Below are positions 11,701-23,700 of a DNA stretch of 64,000 nt, one piece after another. Where the stretch lies: positions 1,984,001 through 2,048,000 of the forward strand of contig VWZS01009947.1 of the NCBI GenBank assembly GCA_013397075.1. Direction: 5' to 3'. A model generated the notes under the pieces. It ran no database searches. It saw only the letters and a list, made by a program, of their open reading frames with translations, and was not told the origin of the DNA. The position numbers were made by a program, and so were the translations under genes. The first letter of the stretch is position 1; each line of letters opens with the position of its first letter. This stretch comes from Rhabdornis inornatus (lineage: Eukaryota; Chordata; Aves; Passeriformes; Rhabdornithidae).

Positions 11701-14700
11701 TGGTAGGGGCATCTGCGGTTGATAGACCCTGAAAATTCCTCTCACAATGTACATGTAAGATTTCTTGTGGGCTTATGTGTCTCCCATCCCTTTAATATCT
11801 ATGAACTTCCACCTTTACAATGCTTCTGTTGCCTGGTTATTCCACTCTGCGTGTGGTGAAATGAGATGGAGATTAAGTGATTTGCCCATGGCAGAATGGA
11901 GAATCGAACATCAACAAAGTTTTAACCATCCTTTTCTCTCTGGTAAAGTGCAGCTGGTATTAAGTGCAATCTCTGTGGCTGACAGATCCAAGTAAATACG
12001 TCCTCAATAAGAAGGCATAAGCCATTGAAAATAGGCTCTGATCCAGTTATAGCTGAATCAAGCTTTTTTAGTCGGAAAACAAAAACATGTTTTGTCATTC
12101 ACTACTAATTTAGCTCATCTTTGACACAGGTTAGGATTCATTTTAGGACACCCTTTGGAGGTCTTCTAGAAGTTGAGCCTTACTGTACAGCACCGGGAGA
12201 GACAGAAATCTTTTAGTTGTGGGTACACACATGACTTTGCTGTGCTTGCATCTGCAGAAGGATCAGTTTTGGAAACTGTTGACTCGCTGCAACAATTTAA
12301 ATTATTTTGCAGTTGACTGAAGAAGCAGTACTTCTTCCTATGGAAAACTTCTGTCATGAATGGAGGAGGTTAAATAACTATTGATGGTACCCACTGGAAA
12401 GGCAGAAAGGCTGTGTTTGCCATGAAGGAGCAAAGATTTGGGATGGGAAGAAAAGCAGGTACATAGTTAAGGACATTGTCTAGGACAAAGGAGAAAATGT
12501 GATATCAAGTGCTATGACTCTAAAATACGGCTGGGTGCCAGAGCAGAGCACAGCTTTTGAAGAAGCAAAAGGGATACATGAATATTCCAACACATTTTGC
12601 CATTTTAAGTATGTGCTAAACCGTATTCTTAGTTTTCTTACAAGTATGAAGACAGAGAGAAATTTCTAGTGTTTGTTTCTCAAATGCTAATGAAGACCAA
12701 AAGGACTTGGTGTCAGTGGTATTTGTTTGACAATTTGACTTACGGTGCACACACACTACGCCTACACAGAAGTAGGACTGTGGCTTGTGGGTGCACTCTT
12801 GAGCTAGCTTTAGATTAGCAATTTTGGTTACTGATTGCAGTGCAGCAGCAACAGCGTGGCGCTCAGCCTGGCCTGTGCTCTAGTGCTCCAGCCACTCGTG
12901 CAACATCCTGAGTGAGCCCTGTGGTGTGTGCTGAGCCCTCTGTGCCTGGGATCACCCGGCAGTGACACACTGCGCTTGACCCCTTGGTAAATAAACTGTG
13001 GGGCACCTACCCCAGGTTCATGCAACCTTTTGGGTTGCAGTGCAAACAAGTGCAGTCGACTCAACTCCTGCCTGTGCCACTGTGGGGATCCTGTAAATCC
13101 AACTAGCTGGCTTTTTGTGGGGTGCAGTTCAAAGTTTGATGGCTGCAGCAGCTTAGCAAGATGCCCTAGCAAGACAAATGCCAGGGTCCTTGATTTGTGG
13201 TGTCTTTCAAGCAAGCATAGATGCAGGAGTGTAAACTGGTTTAATGCAGTTTGCTGTGGTGAAAGAGAACCTCTGAACAACAGGTCTGGAATTAATCTTT
13301 AATTTTGAAAAGCTGTTTCTGAATAACTCCTTGCATAGACAAGCCCTGTGTTTAGCTGTGATTAAGTTTCTAAGTTGTTTTTTCAAAATAAAATAGTCAA
13401 GCTCCTGTACCATGTAGCTGCATATGAAGATGTTACTCGTAGAAACTAAGCCCCAGCTTTGATTAAAATAGCACAATAATAGTTTGTGTTCTGGCTGGTC
13501 AAACGATAAGCAGCTCAGCACTTTCATCCTTATTTCAGCAGAAAAATGCAATTGACAGTAGAGAATGACTGTTTACTATGATGTGCATGATTAATACCAT
13601 AAATCTTTCATGTTGGGATGTTGGGTGAGAGGCATGAGTATCACCACAACAAATTGAAAGAAGCAATTTGTTACGTATTTGTGGTTGGTAATCAAGCTTG
13701 GAACTCCATGTAGAAGGAGAAATTAGCCAAAGTGAATGTTAGTTACTGAAACCAGAAACCACTCTGGCATTTGCTAAGCCTTGGCAAAGATGCCATGCTG
13801 ATTTTTGCAGATCACAATGAGCATATGTACCTACTTGTGCCTGATGGTTATTCCAAGTGGCCAGCAGTAGTGCGTGTGCCATTTGACAAACAGTTCTGCT
13901 TCTTGGATTATTATGGAGACATTTCAAAGTATGTTTGCAGCATATGGCTTGCTTAAGGAGATGGTTTTAGATAGGAGATGTTGGGTAAAAAGCAGTAGAT
14001 CAGCTGCTTATCACTCAGCTTCAGTCGGGTCAGCAGGGCTTTTTGTACAGACACTTAAAAGAGCAGTAGAGAAAAATGAGGAACCAGCATCACAGCATCG
14101 CAAACTTTGTTTCCTGGCATAGAACAGTGCCATAAAGCTCCAGTAGAACTGATACTTAATAGACAGAGTTTAATTTAAGAATTACATTTGATTGTCTCAA
14201 AGCAAGTCTAGAGGAAGCAGTAAGTGAGGATGTCGAGGGAAGGAAACCATGCTTATGAGCTTTTTGCTTGCTAGCCCTAAATCAAAACTTTGGAGAAGGA
14301 GGGAACAGGAGAAAATGCCAAAGAGTACTAGGATCTCTGATGTGCTTGGTGAGGTAGACAAAAAAATGAGAAGGAAATGTTTCTAGCTATTGCTGGATTA
14401 AAAAAAAAAAGGGAGAGAGAGAAAAAAGCCAAGCAAACAAAAAAAGGATGCTGTTGTCGGTGTGTAAGTTTGCGGAATGAGAATATTTCTTTCTTTCATT
14501 GATCTCACAGTAATACCCATGACATTGTTGCTGTTGAAAATGAAGGATTGGAGAGCAAGTGAGAACTGCCATTCCCATCAGGCAGAAGCCTTCCCTGAGC
14601 AGGATTGCAGATCTGCCAGAAAGCCATAGCAGTAAGTTCAGGGTCATGTAAAAGGTGTCTTGGGGTCTTGTCTTAGCACCAACATTGCAGGAAAGAGAGG

Positions 14701-17700
14701 GATAGATGTAGCATTTGTGTATGTACTTCTAGATGCCTTTTTTTTTTAGGGTCCCAGATGCTCTGTGAACATTGTTGATGTCTGTGGGTGAACAAATGTA
14801 GGTGATACGAATGCTGGAGCTCAAACCCCAGGGTGTCAAATGGGTGATAGTTTGTAATTAAGGAGAACAGTTGCTGAACTAAATGATTTTTCCTGCATTG
14901 TATTTCTCCCTCTTTGTCTGATCCAGTGAGTCATTGTAGTTAGTTTTGGAGGCATTTTTGGCTGATTGGATTTTTGTTGATACTTTAGCTCTCATATGTG
15001 CTTTGTCACACCTGCTCACCTTGATGACACGGATGACTTTTTATTCGTTAGCCCAGAAGTGATGCTGCTATGGGGGTGTGAGCAGTCAGCCCTTGTGCCT
15101 GTGATCTGTGAGCAAAAGCTGCTGGCCAAAGCCTGACTCAAGCCTCTGCTACTGCCTGACCAGGAGAAATGCTTGAGTTTCCTCAGATCCTCAGGGAAAA
15201 AAGAAGTTAGAAGCAGGGTGGAGGAAATCTTAGAGAATTCACTTTCCTGGATACAATCTTTGGTTCTGCTGTGCCACCTCCTGTAGATAACATTTTAATT
15301 CTAAGACAAGGGAGTTAAATCCAACTGAGCTGTTGTTCTTATAAAAATGCTGGCCTAAAATGCTGAACATAATGACTTGGTTCCTGTTGCTGTCAGCCTT
15401 TCTTTATGATGTTTTTATTTTAAAGACTTCAGTGTAAGCCAAATAGAAAAAAACCTCAAAACATAACAACCAGCAACAAATAAACTCACTTTAAATCACA
15501 AAAAAATTTAAAATCTGGGGGTTTTTTCTGCCTTTCTGCTTGTGTGAATGGAAGGTGGTGCCATTTGTCTGCCTCAGACAGAGGCTTTGGAGATGAAGTT
15601 GGTGATTTCAGTGAGGTGATTTCATCAGGGTGTGGAGGGAGAGAGCATAGACAGGGCAGCCACAGTTTTTGTGTGGTGTCCTGCCTTAGTAGTTTATGGT
15701 TTTCATGGACATCTGATTTTTTTTTTACCCCCACCCCATCATGGTTAAATTTTCCCTCAAGACATTTTTAGCTTTAAACTTCAGTTTAGTTTCCACTTGG
15801 CCGCATTGGTGAGCATCTTTTCATCACTGCCTGGTTGCTGTGGTCACTGCTCTGCTGCCACTCTCAGGCACTCCCTGAGCTGCCTTTGGTGAGCTGCTGC
15901 TGGAGAACCTGACAGCACATCTGTCATCAGAGCACAGAACATCCTGGAGTGTGAACCCTCTCCAGAAAGTGTGCTGGCTTTGTCTAACCAGAGTGCAGTT
16001 CCTCAGGACTTATCTTGCCAGGTAATGTGCTGCCAGAGAGGCCGAGAAATGCAGTCACTGGTTTTTGGATCTGCCTTCAGAGATGGTCATTTCTATAGGG
16101 GGATTTCTTGTTTCTCTTGGCTTGAAAAGTGTATGGGCACTTGGATTTCAAACACCATTACTCTGGAGGACTTGGACTGTGCTTGTAATTGTTCCAGAAC
16201 GGGATAATTCTTAAAGTTGAACTACAGAGCTTAACTCACTGCAAGTCATGCCTCCACTACCATTGGCCAGTCTGGAATAATGGGAAAAGCAGTCCTTCCT
16301 ACCCCAGAAGTTTTTTTGCTCCTTTATCTGATATGTGATATCACTCAAATATCCTTTTCTAGTGACTGCAGGCCTGTCTCTCCTTGCTCTCTTGGAGTGA
16401 ACTGGAGATAGCTGGCAAGAATCACTTGTGTTTCTTCTTTATTTTCTCCATCCTTTGCTTTCCCACAGGATTGTTATGCCAGAATAAGAGGGATTTTTCC
16501 TTTCTGTTTCTTAGTTGCAGTACAGTTGTTGGAATTTTTTCTCCTTGCCTTTGTCACCTGTGTTTGTCCCCTAACTTTTCTGGTGTCCTTAAAAAGTGCA
16601 GCTAGAAGGAAAGGACATAAATAGAGCTAGTGTTCAGGATCTCACTTTGTTTTGGAGATAAGGGTCTGCTGGGGGGGAAGTCTTTATCCCATTGTCACCA
16701 CCTTCTTCCCATGTGCCTTCTCTCTTTCCTCAGTTCCTGTCGCTTCACCTTCAGAATTCTTCCTGAATTCACTGTGCTTAAAATAATACTTGTTTGAACA
16801 ATAAAAGCTGTATTAAAGGGGTGCATTATTTTAAATACACATATTGGTTCTGTGAGAGAGGGGCTTGCAAAGGAAGGGACTGTATGCTTTCACACATAAA
16901 GTGAGTATGTCAACAAATCCTGTAAGAGGTCTGCAACTGAAGAAAGCCCTTTTCCCCTGCTTCCTGCATGCTAATTCCAGATACAATGGAAATTCCTACA
17001 GCTGAAGCAGCAGCAAAGAAAACCCAAGTGATGCCTTTATACTGAGTTGCAACACTGAAGGCAAACAGCAGCTGGAAGCTTGGCTTGATCTTTTTGTATG
17101 AATAAGATTAAATAGCAGGCGCAGTGCTCATGAGGGGTATTTTCCTGACCCTCTTCCACAAAGCTTTTGAACACTTATGAAGAAGCACAGAGTGTTTTCA
17201 GCACCTGCTGAAGGAATGGTGACTGGAGAGCTCAGCACAGCAGAGAAACAGCTGAGAAAGACCTGGGTATAATGTGGTTAGATTGCCCTGCTGACCGGAG
17301 TGGATGGACATCTCCGCTGTGTCCATGTCTCTTTTTCCTTTCTGTTAATGTTTTTGTATTTATTTGTACACTTTTGACTTTAAATGTATTGTATCATCTC
17401 ACTGGGGTGAGAACCTCGCCTGGTGGTGGTTGCTGGAGCTGGGGGTCTGGGCTTAAGGGCCAGCTCCTGGTTCTCTTGGGGACTGTGTGTGAGATCAGAT
17501 GTGATCTGAGGCAGGGCTGAAGTTTTCCAGGGCTGCTTCTGCAGCCACAGCAGCAACCTCTACTGTAGAGTTTGCTGGTGTGAGCTTTCATCACTGCTTC
17601 CATTTTGGAGCAAGAGTGAGAGAGCAAACTTACTGTCAGCTGCTTTGTTTTCTTTTTTTCTGTCGAATAGCTTTTCAGACTCCCAGTGCTCCCTTATCCT

Positions 17701-20700
17701 GCCTTTCTTCCTAGAGACTTCCTTCCATCTTCACTGTCTTCCTTGTTCAACTGAATGTGTTGATTTACACACACAAACCCATTTTGTGATATTCCTAACA
17801 TGGGCATTAGTGCTGTTCTTGCCTGTATTTTATTTTTCAAATGTTTTTATTGCCTCTTTCTTGGGCAGATACATTCCCAGATAGCTTGACATCATCTCAT
17901 CACCCTCCAAGAAGTGTGGGCTCTAGGTCTGTGAGTGCTTCTGGAGCTAGTGTGTCTCCCCTAGCACTGCCCTGCCTGGTGGGGCTCAGCTGGGCCAAGG
18001 TACCTCTCAGCCCAGTGCTGCTGCTGGAACAAAAGCCAAAACTCAACTTGCACATGTTCCAGGACAGAATAACCTCCAGACACTACATTTCCCTAGGTGG
18101 AGAAAGAAGCTGTCTCCTCGAGATGCTTTTGTGCCTCGTAATGTTTGTTGCTGCTGGATCAGTGTGTTGTTGTTTCTTGGGTAACCAGTGAGTAATACAT
18201 CCAAATCTGCAGTTCTTCTGCATCATCTGGGGATGGTTAGGTTGAGTTGAGGTAAGTGCAGACCTTTTCACTGAAGAAAAGAATTGCAGGAGGCTCTCAC
18301 CTACTTAAATCATAGAATGACCTTCCTTTTTTATCTTTCAGGAGTCTCAGGAATGTGACTCTTCTCCTTTCATAGTTGGTCTGTTCTTCCTCCCCAGTAT
18401 TTGGAGGCTCTCCCCCGGGAACGTGCAGCATCTCCCCCTTGGATGGCAGCAGCCAGGTGCCTTAGAGGAGCAGTGAAGTTGTAGGCACTGCGGCAAAGGC
18501 ATCACTCATCCATTTGGGAACAACTGCTTTTGTCTCTGATAATGTGCTAGATTTCTCTAGAATCCCTGCCTGGGGAAAGCTGTGACATTTTGTGTTGTTT
18601 TGGGAGCTCTGTGGCCACCTTCCCAGAAGCTCTTTCTGGGTTTTATGGTCCTCAAGGAGGGATGTGGTACAGTAACTTCCTACTGGGGAAAATCAACACT
18701 GTAAACAGAGCAGAGAGGGAAGTATATGTTTGTTTTTAAAGGAAAAAAAGTCCTGGTTCATCGGGACTCAGCTTGCAGCTAGTCTGTGGTAACTTTCCAT
18801 TCCTTTTACATTTTTCTGGGAGATAGCAAGGTCCAGAGATGTAGATCTCCACCAAAATAATGGTAATTGAGGGCTCAGTCTGAATCTCAGTGAAAGGAGT
18901 GACAAAAATTCCTGGCTTGCAGCCTGGTTTAGAGGCCCTAGACCATAAAATCCCTTGTTAATCTCTGATAGCATCTGCAATAACGGAACAAATCTTAAAA
19001 ATCAACCAAACCAAACCAAACCAAGTAAGTCGGAAGAAAAATATATGCTAACAAGTCTGATGTCCGTGATAGTCCTCCTTTGTGGTTTTGGCATTTACCT
19101 TTTTTATACATCTCCAAGTTTAAACCTGTTTTGTGTGTGGTTACTTCATGGAATGATTGAGGTTGGAAGGGACCTCTGAAAGTCACTTGGTCCAGCCCTC
19201 TGCTCAAAGCTGAGCTACTTTGATGTTAGAAGTTAAGGCAGGATGTTAGTATCTCATCCAGATGAACTTTGATCTTCCCTGAGGATGGAGAATCCACACG
19301 CTTTCTGGGCCCCTCTACTGGTGTCTGACCAACTTTTTGGCGAAATAGATTCTGTCTTTAGAAATGCAAATTTCCTGGGTTGTGTCTGATGGGTTTTGCC
19401 CTTCTTTTACCATGCACCACTCAGGAGAGTCTGACTCTGGGTCCATCTTCCCTTCATCTACCCCTTCTCAATTAAGCAATTCCAGTAAGATCTGCCTTGT
19501 CTTAAGACTTACGAAAAAAACAAAACCAACCAACCAAACCAACCCACATTTTTCTCAGCTTTTCTTCATATACCATATGCTCCACTTGCCTGGCCATTTT
19601 GGTGGTCCTTCACTGGATGTGATCCAGTGTCACATACTGTAAGTACTGCTTTCTGAAAAAATGTCTCTTCTATTTTCTTTCATTGAGGTTGTCTTTGCTA
19701 CAAAGTATTTCTGGCCTATCCTCTTTAAAATTCCTCGATTAACATGCTGTAATTAGCAAACTCCTGGTGTAGTCTGCTACAAAGAGGGAAACTGAAGATG
19801 TGCTGGTAGACATTTGTGCATACTCCATTATGTGCAGCATAATGTGTGCTGACAGTTATACTCAGTAGCCTTCCATGAATCTAACATAAAGATTAAACAA
19901 AGATGGGGTTAGAGGCAGTGGGAAAGGGTATTAAAACCCCTTGACCATGTATCACAGGGAGTAAAATAGCTGTATGTATGTATGTATGTATGTACTCACA
20001 TGTGTATTTGCATGTATATATAACACACATATATATATTTATTGGACACACAAGTGATTTTGCAGGGCTGCCCGTGGGATACCTGGTCTGTTTCCTTGAA
20101 TAGAACACAGGGAATGTCCAGCAGGTGCTCTGTGCTGTGTGTCAAGTCAAAAGAAGAGGATCCTGTCCCCCGTGAGTAGCAGTAAGTGACTGGGCAGGAA
20201 GAAAGACATGCAGTTTCTCAGGGAAGCTTCATAAAGAGGATGGTGTGGGGTTCTGCTCAGGCTGTTTAGCTCGAAGCCACTTGTTGTGTGGTAATGTGAC
20301 AGGGGGACCTCATCTCACGTTAAATGCTCCAGGACTTCTTCACGCTTCGAGTTCTCCGTGGGTGCCCGGCTGGTGGCTTTGCTTCACAGCATGATGTGCA
20401 GGAGCAGGAAGCTGAAGATTGAGTCGAACTTTCTCTCTTAATTTGACACAGTTGTAGGTGGCATGAAGAGTGGGATGCAGGGGTAGGAAGTAGCAGGAAT
20501 TATTTTACTCCCACTGAATTTTATCTGGGCAACATGCCCTGTCTGAACAGTTGGTTTGGCAGCTTTTTTTCTTTAATGTGCTTAGTATCTGTGATCTATT
20601 TCTCTGTCTCTCCCCTTCTTGTAGGGCCATTCCCAGATTAAAATGGAATAGCCTCTAAACCAGCAAGAAAGGATTAGGGAGTTGGGATGGTTCATGTGTT

Positions 20701-23700
20701 CAGCTGTCAGAAACACAGCACTCTGAATCTCTGTGAAAGGCAGCATTTTGCTTGTCACTTTGCTGGTGAAGTCTTTCAAAGAACAGGATGGCTTCTGGTG
20801 TCCGTGTAGCCCTCTGCATCTGAAATACAGCCCAGGTGTGGTTACACATCCCCATTGCTACAAACACCAAATGAAAGGACTGAGCTGTTGTTGCTATTGT
20901 TGTTGTTACTATTATTATATTAAATTCCCGATATTGAAACATTGCTACTGACCTCTTGGGTTTTCTGAGAGGGAGTGTGCAGTTGAATCTCCATCTTCCT
21001 GTGAAGATTTTTTTAAAAATTGTTTGCATATGGCTTTTTTGAGGGGGATGTATGGAAATCTTGCTGTTGCTCCTGAACTATCTCTTCTGAGGGAGTGGTA
21101 GCACTGCAGTGTCACTAGAAAATATTAATGCATGTAAACATTTTTCAAAAGGCATTGCATCTTCCTGCACGTACTTTATTATATTCCCACAAATCTGACT
21201 AGATTTGATAGATAGGTAACCAGGGAGCAAGGATGGGGGAAGTATGCTAGAGAGGGAAGGAGGGAAAAGGGAGTGAAATAAACACAAACCTGCTGTAATT
21301 CAAAACAAGGTAAAATCAGATTGTGTGCTTTGGCTAATTTTCTTATTCAGGTATCGATCCAGTGGCTGCTCCAGAGTCTATTAGCAGTCAGCCAGTGAAA
21401 ATATTTCCCATCGGGGGCTCTGACCTGAGACGGGGGTGAATCTATAGCAATTTGTTCAAACAGAGGAAAGCTTTTTCCTCTGATTTGTATTCCAATTTGC
21501 ACAGCCTACAGAGGGGGGCCCCATTGTGGGGGTTTGCATGGTGGTGCTTCTCAAGTGGGAATCAAGCTTGAGCCAGGTAACTGGCTGAAAAAAAGCCTGA
21601 TTAAACTTAGAGCTGGGCACCCTCCATGTGCCTCCCTTGGCTGTCTGGGCACTGCAGCAGGCTTACCTGAGAGGGCAGTGGGAAAGCTTGCAGCATGGGG
21701 GACACAGGCCTGGCATGTCAAAGCTGCCCCAGAAAGGAGAAATCTGCTCTTCCTGCAGCCTTTTAAAGAGATGGGGAGAGGGCAAAAGTGATTTCTGCCT
21801 CAGGACCATTCCTTCCCTCCACATGTGGCCAGGAACAGGTTTCCTGCAAGGATGGCTGGATGGCTCTCTCCATGGCTGGGTTTCAGCCTGGTTCAGCTGT
21901 GCTCCATAACTGGTTTGATCCCAGTTTGTTCCTGATAGAGAGGGTCAGTGTGGGTGGTGCTTCTCAAGTTAAGAGCCTGCTACAGGGGTTTTTGGATCCA
22001 AATGCTTTCTTGGAGTCTGACAGAAGCTGCCTGATAGCAAGAAGCTTGAGGTCCCAGCTTTCACCCAAAGCTGTGCTGAAGGTGCCACAGAGTCATGGAG
22101 CTCCCCTTCTCACTCCTCCCCGTTGGCTGCCTGTTCCGTGATTGCTTTAGAAGTAATCCAAAGAACAGTCTCAGTATTCCTTAAATCCAGACACTGCAGC
22201 TATCAAGAGCATCCAGAAATCTTGGTGGTGAAAAACCTGATGAGGTTAGCAAAACTCATGGCTTCCAGTGCCTTTTGGGTCTGCAGCAGGTCTGATGCCA
22301 ACTGCTTCCTGCCAAACCCATGCCAGCTTGGATATCTCCAGGCTTGGAGTTTAGCCTTTCTGTTATGGCAATGAGACAGTTGTAAAGTTGTGGTTGGAGA
22401 GATGTGCAAGTGTTTTGGAAAGACCTTTTATGTGCATACAAGCATCCACTCTGCCTCTGAGAAGGCCAGAAGCATCAGGGTTGTGTCTTGAAATATATAA
22501 GAAGTGTTTTTCACTTCTAAACTTAGCTCCCTGACCAAGCTCCTGTTCCTTAAGTCTGTACTGGGCTTCCACATTAATGAGTGACACCACACTGCCTGTT
22601 TTCCATTAATTGCCCGAATGTGGGAGCATGAGTTGGAAAATCTGTTTAGCAAAGGGGGGAAGAGGGGGAAACCATCCTTTGTATAAAATACAAGGATAAG
22701 AGTAGGAGGGAATAATAGGGTGGGAGAGATGCTGCTTTTAGCTTTCAAAATTAACTGGAATTCTCCTCAGCCTTGTTTATACTTGCTTTAATTTAGTGTT
22801 GGTTACAGAAACACTTAGAGGGAGGAAGGAGGCAGGAAGGCAGAAATAAATAATGACTTTAAATTTCAAATCTGTGCAATTTTTAAACCACAGGTTTATT
22901 TTTGACTTGGCCATAACTTTCAGGGAACCAGCCTGAGTACCAGGGAGAGAGTAACTCCAGCTTTGAGCAAGAGTGGGAAAGTTTATGGGATTTTAAAGCA
23001 GTCAGGTAGAGGTCCCTGCAGCTGATGGCACGAGGGGAATGTGTATGGGTACAATGACAGCAGTATTTTGTAATATTTAGGAGAGTATTTAACAGTATTG
23101 GGGCTGTGGAATGAGCTGATGCTGCTTAGCAGAAGGCTTGTTACGCTGCTGGAGGGGAGGGCTGGCAGAGAACAGGCTCTTCTGCCCAGCTGGCAAGGGT
23201 GCTGGCTGCTGCAGAAGGGCTGCTGGCCACATTCCCAAGGAAGGAGAATTCCTTCCTCCAGGAGAAGGAAGGAGAATTCCCATTCCTCCAGCTTGTATCA
23301 TGGCTTTATGGACAACAGGCAGAGCAACTGCTGTGCCAGGCTTTCCGAGCAGGCTAGAGGGAGACAATTAAAATCCAAGGTACCACTTGCTTGACATGCA
23401 CCAGTGATTGGCTCCCATTAGGTGCTGGATTTTAAGCCTTTCATGCTGGCTAATTGGTCCAGTGCCTGCCCTAAGCTTGACCAGTGCCCCAAGCTTCAGC
23501 AGAAATGGGAATGACTCATGAAACAGAGTTGTAAAACTGCGGGTGCTTGGCCTTGCTTTGAATGTGTTGTCCTTTCATTCCACTGCCACCTTCCTTCTGG
23601 GCTGTGGCACAAGCTGTAGGAGGGAACTGAACTGTCTCTGTTAACAGTTAATTTTGCAGTTTTGTTTCCTGTAGCAAAGCAAGCAAGCTGTGCTTTGGTA

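Noticed and set aside
18305..18325. Second CR1 3' end
   Set aside because: Only ATCATAGAATGACC matches; no following CR1 sequence.
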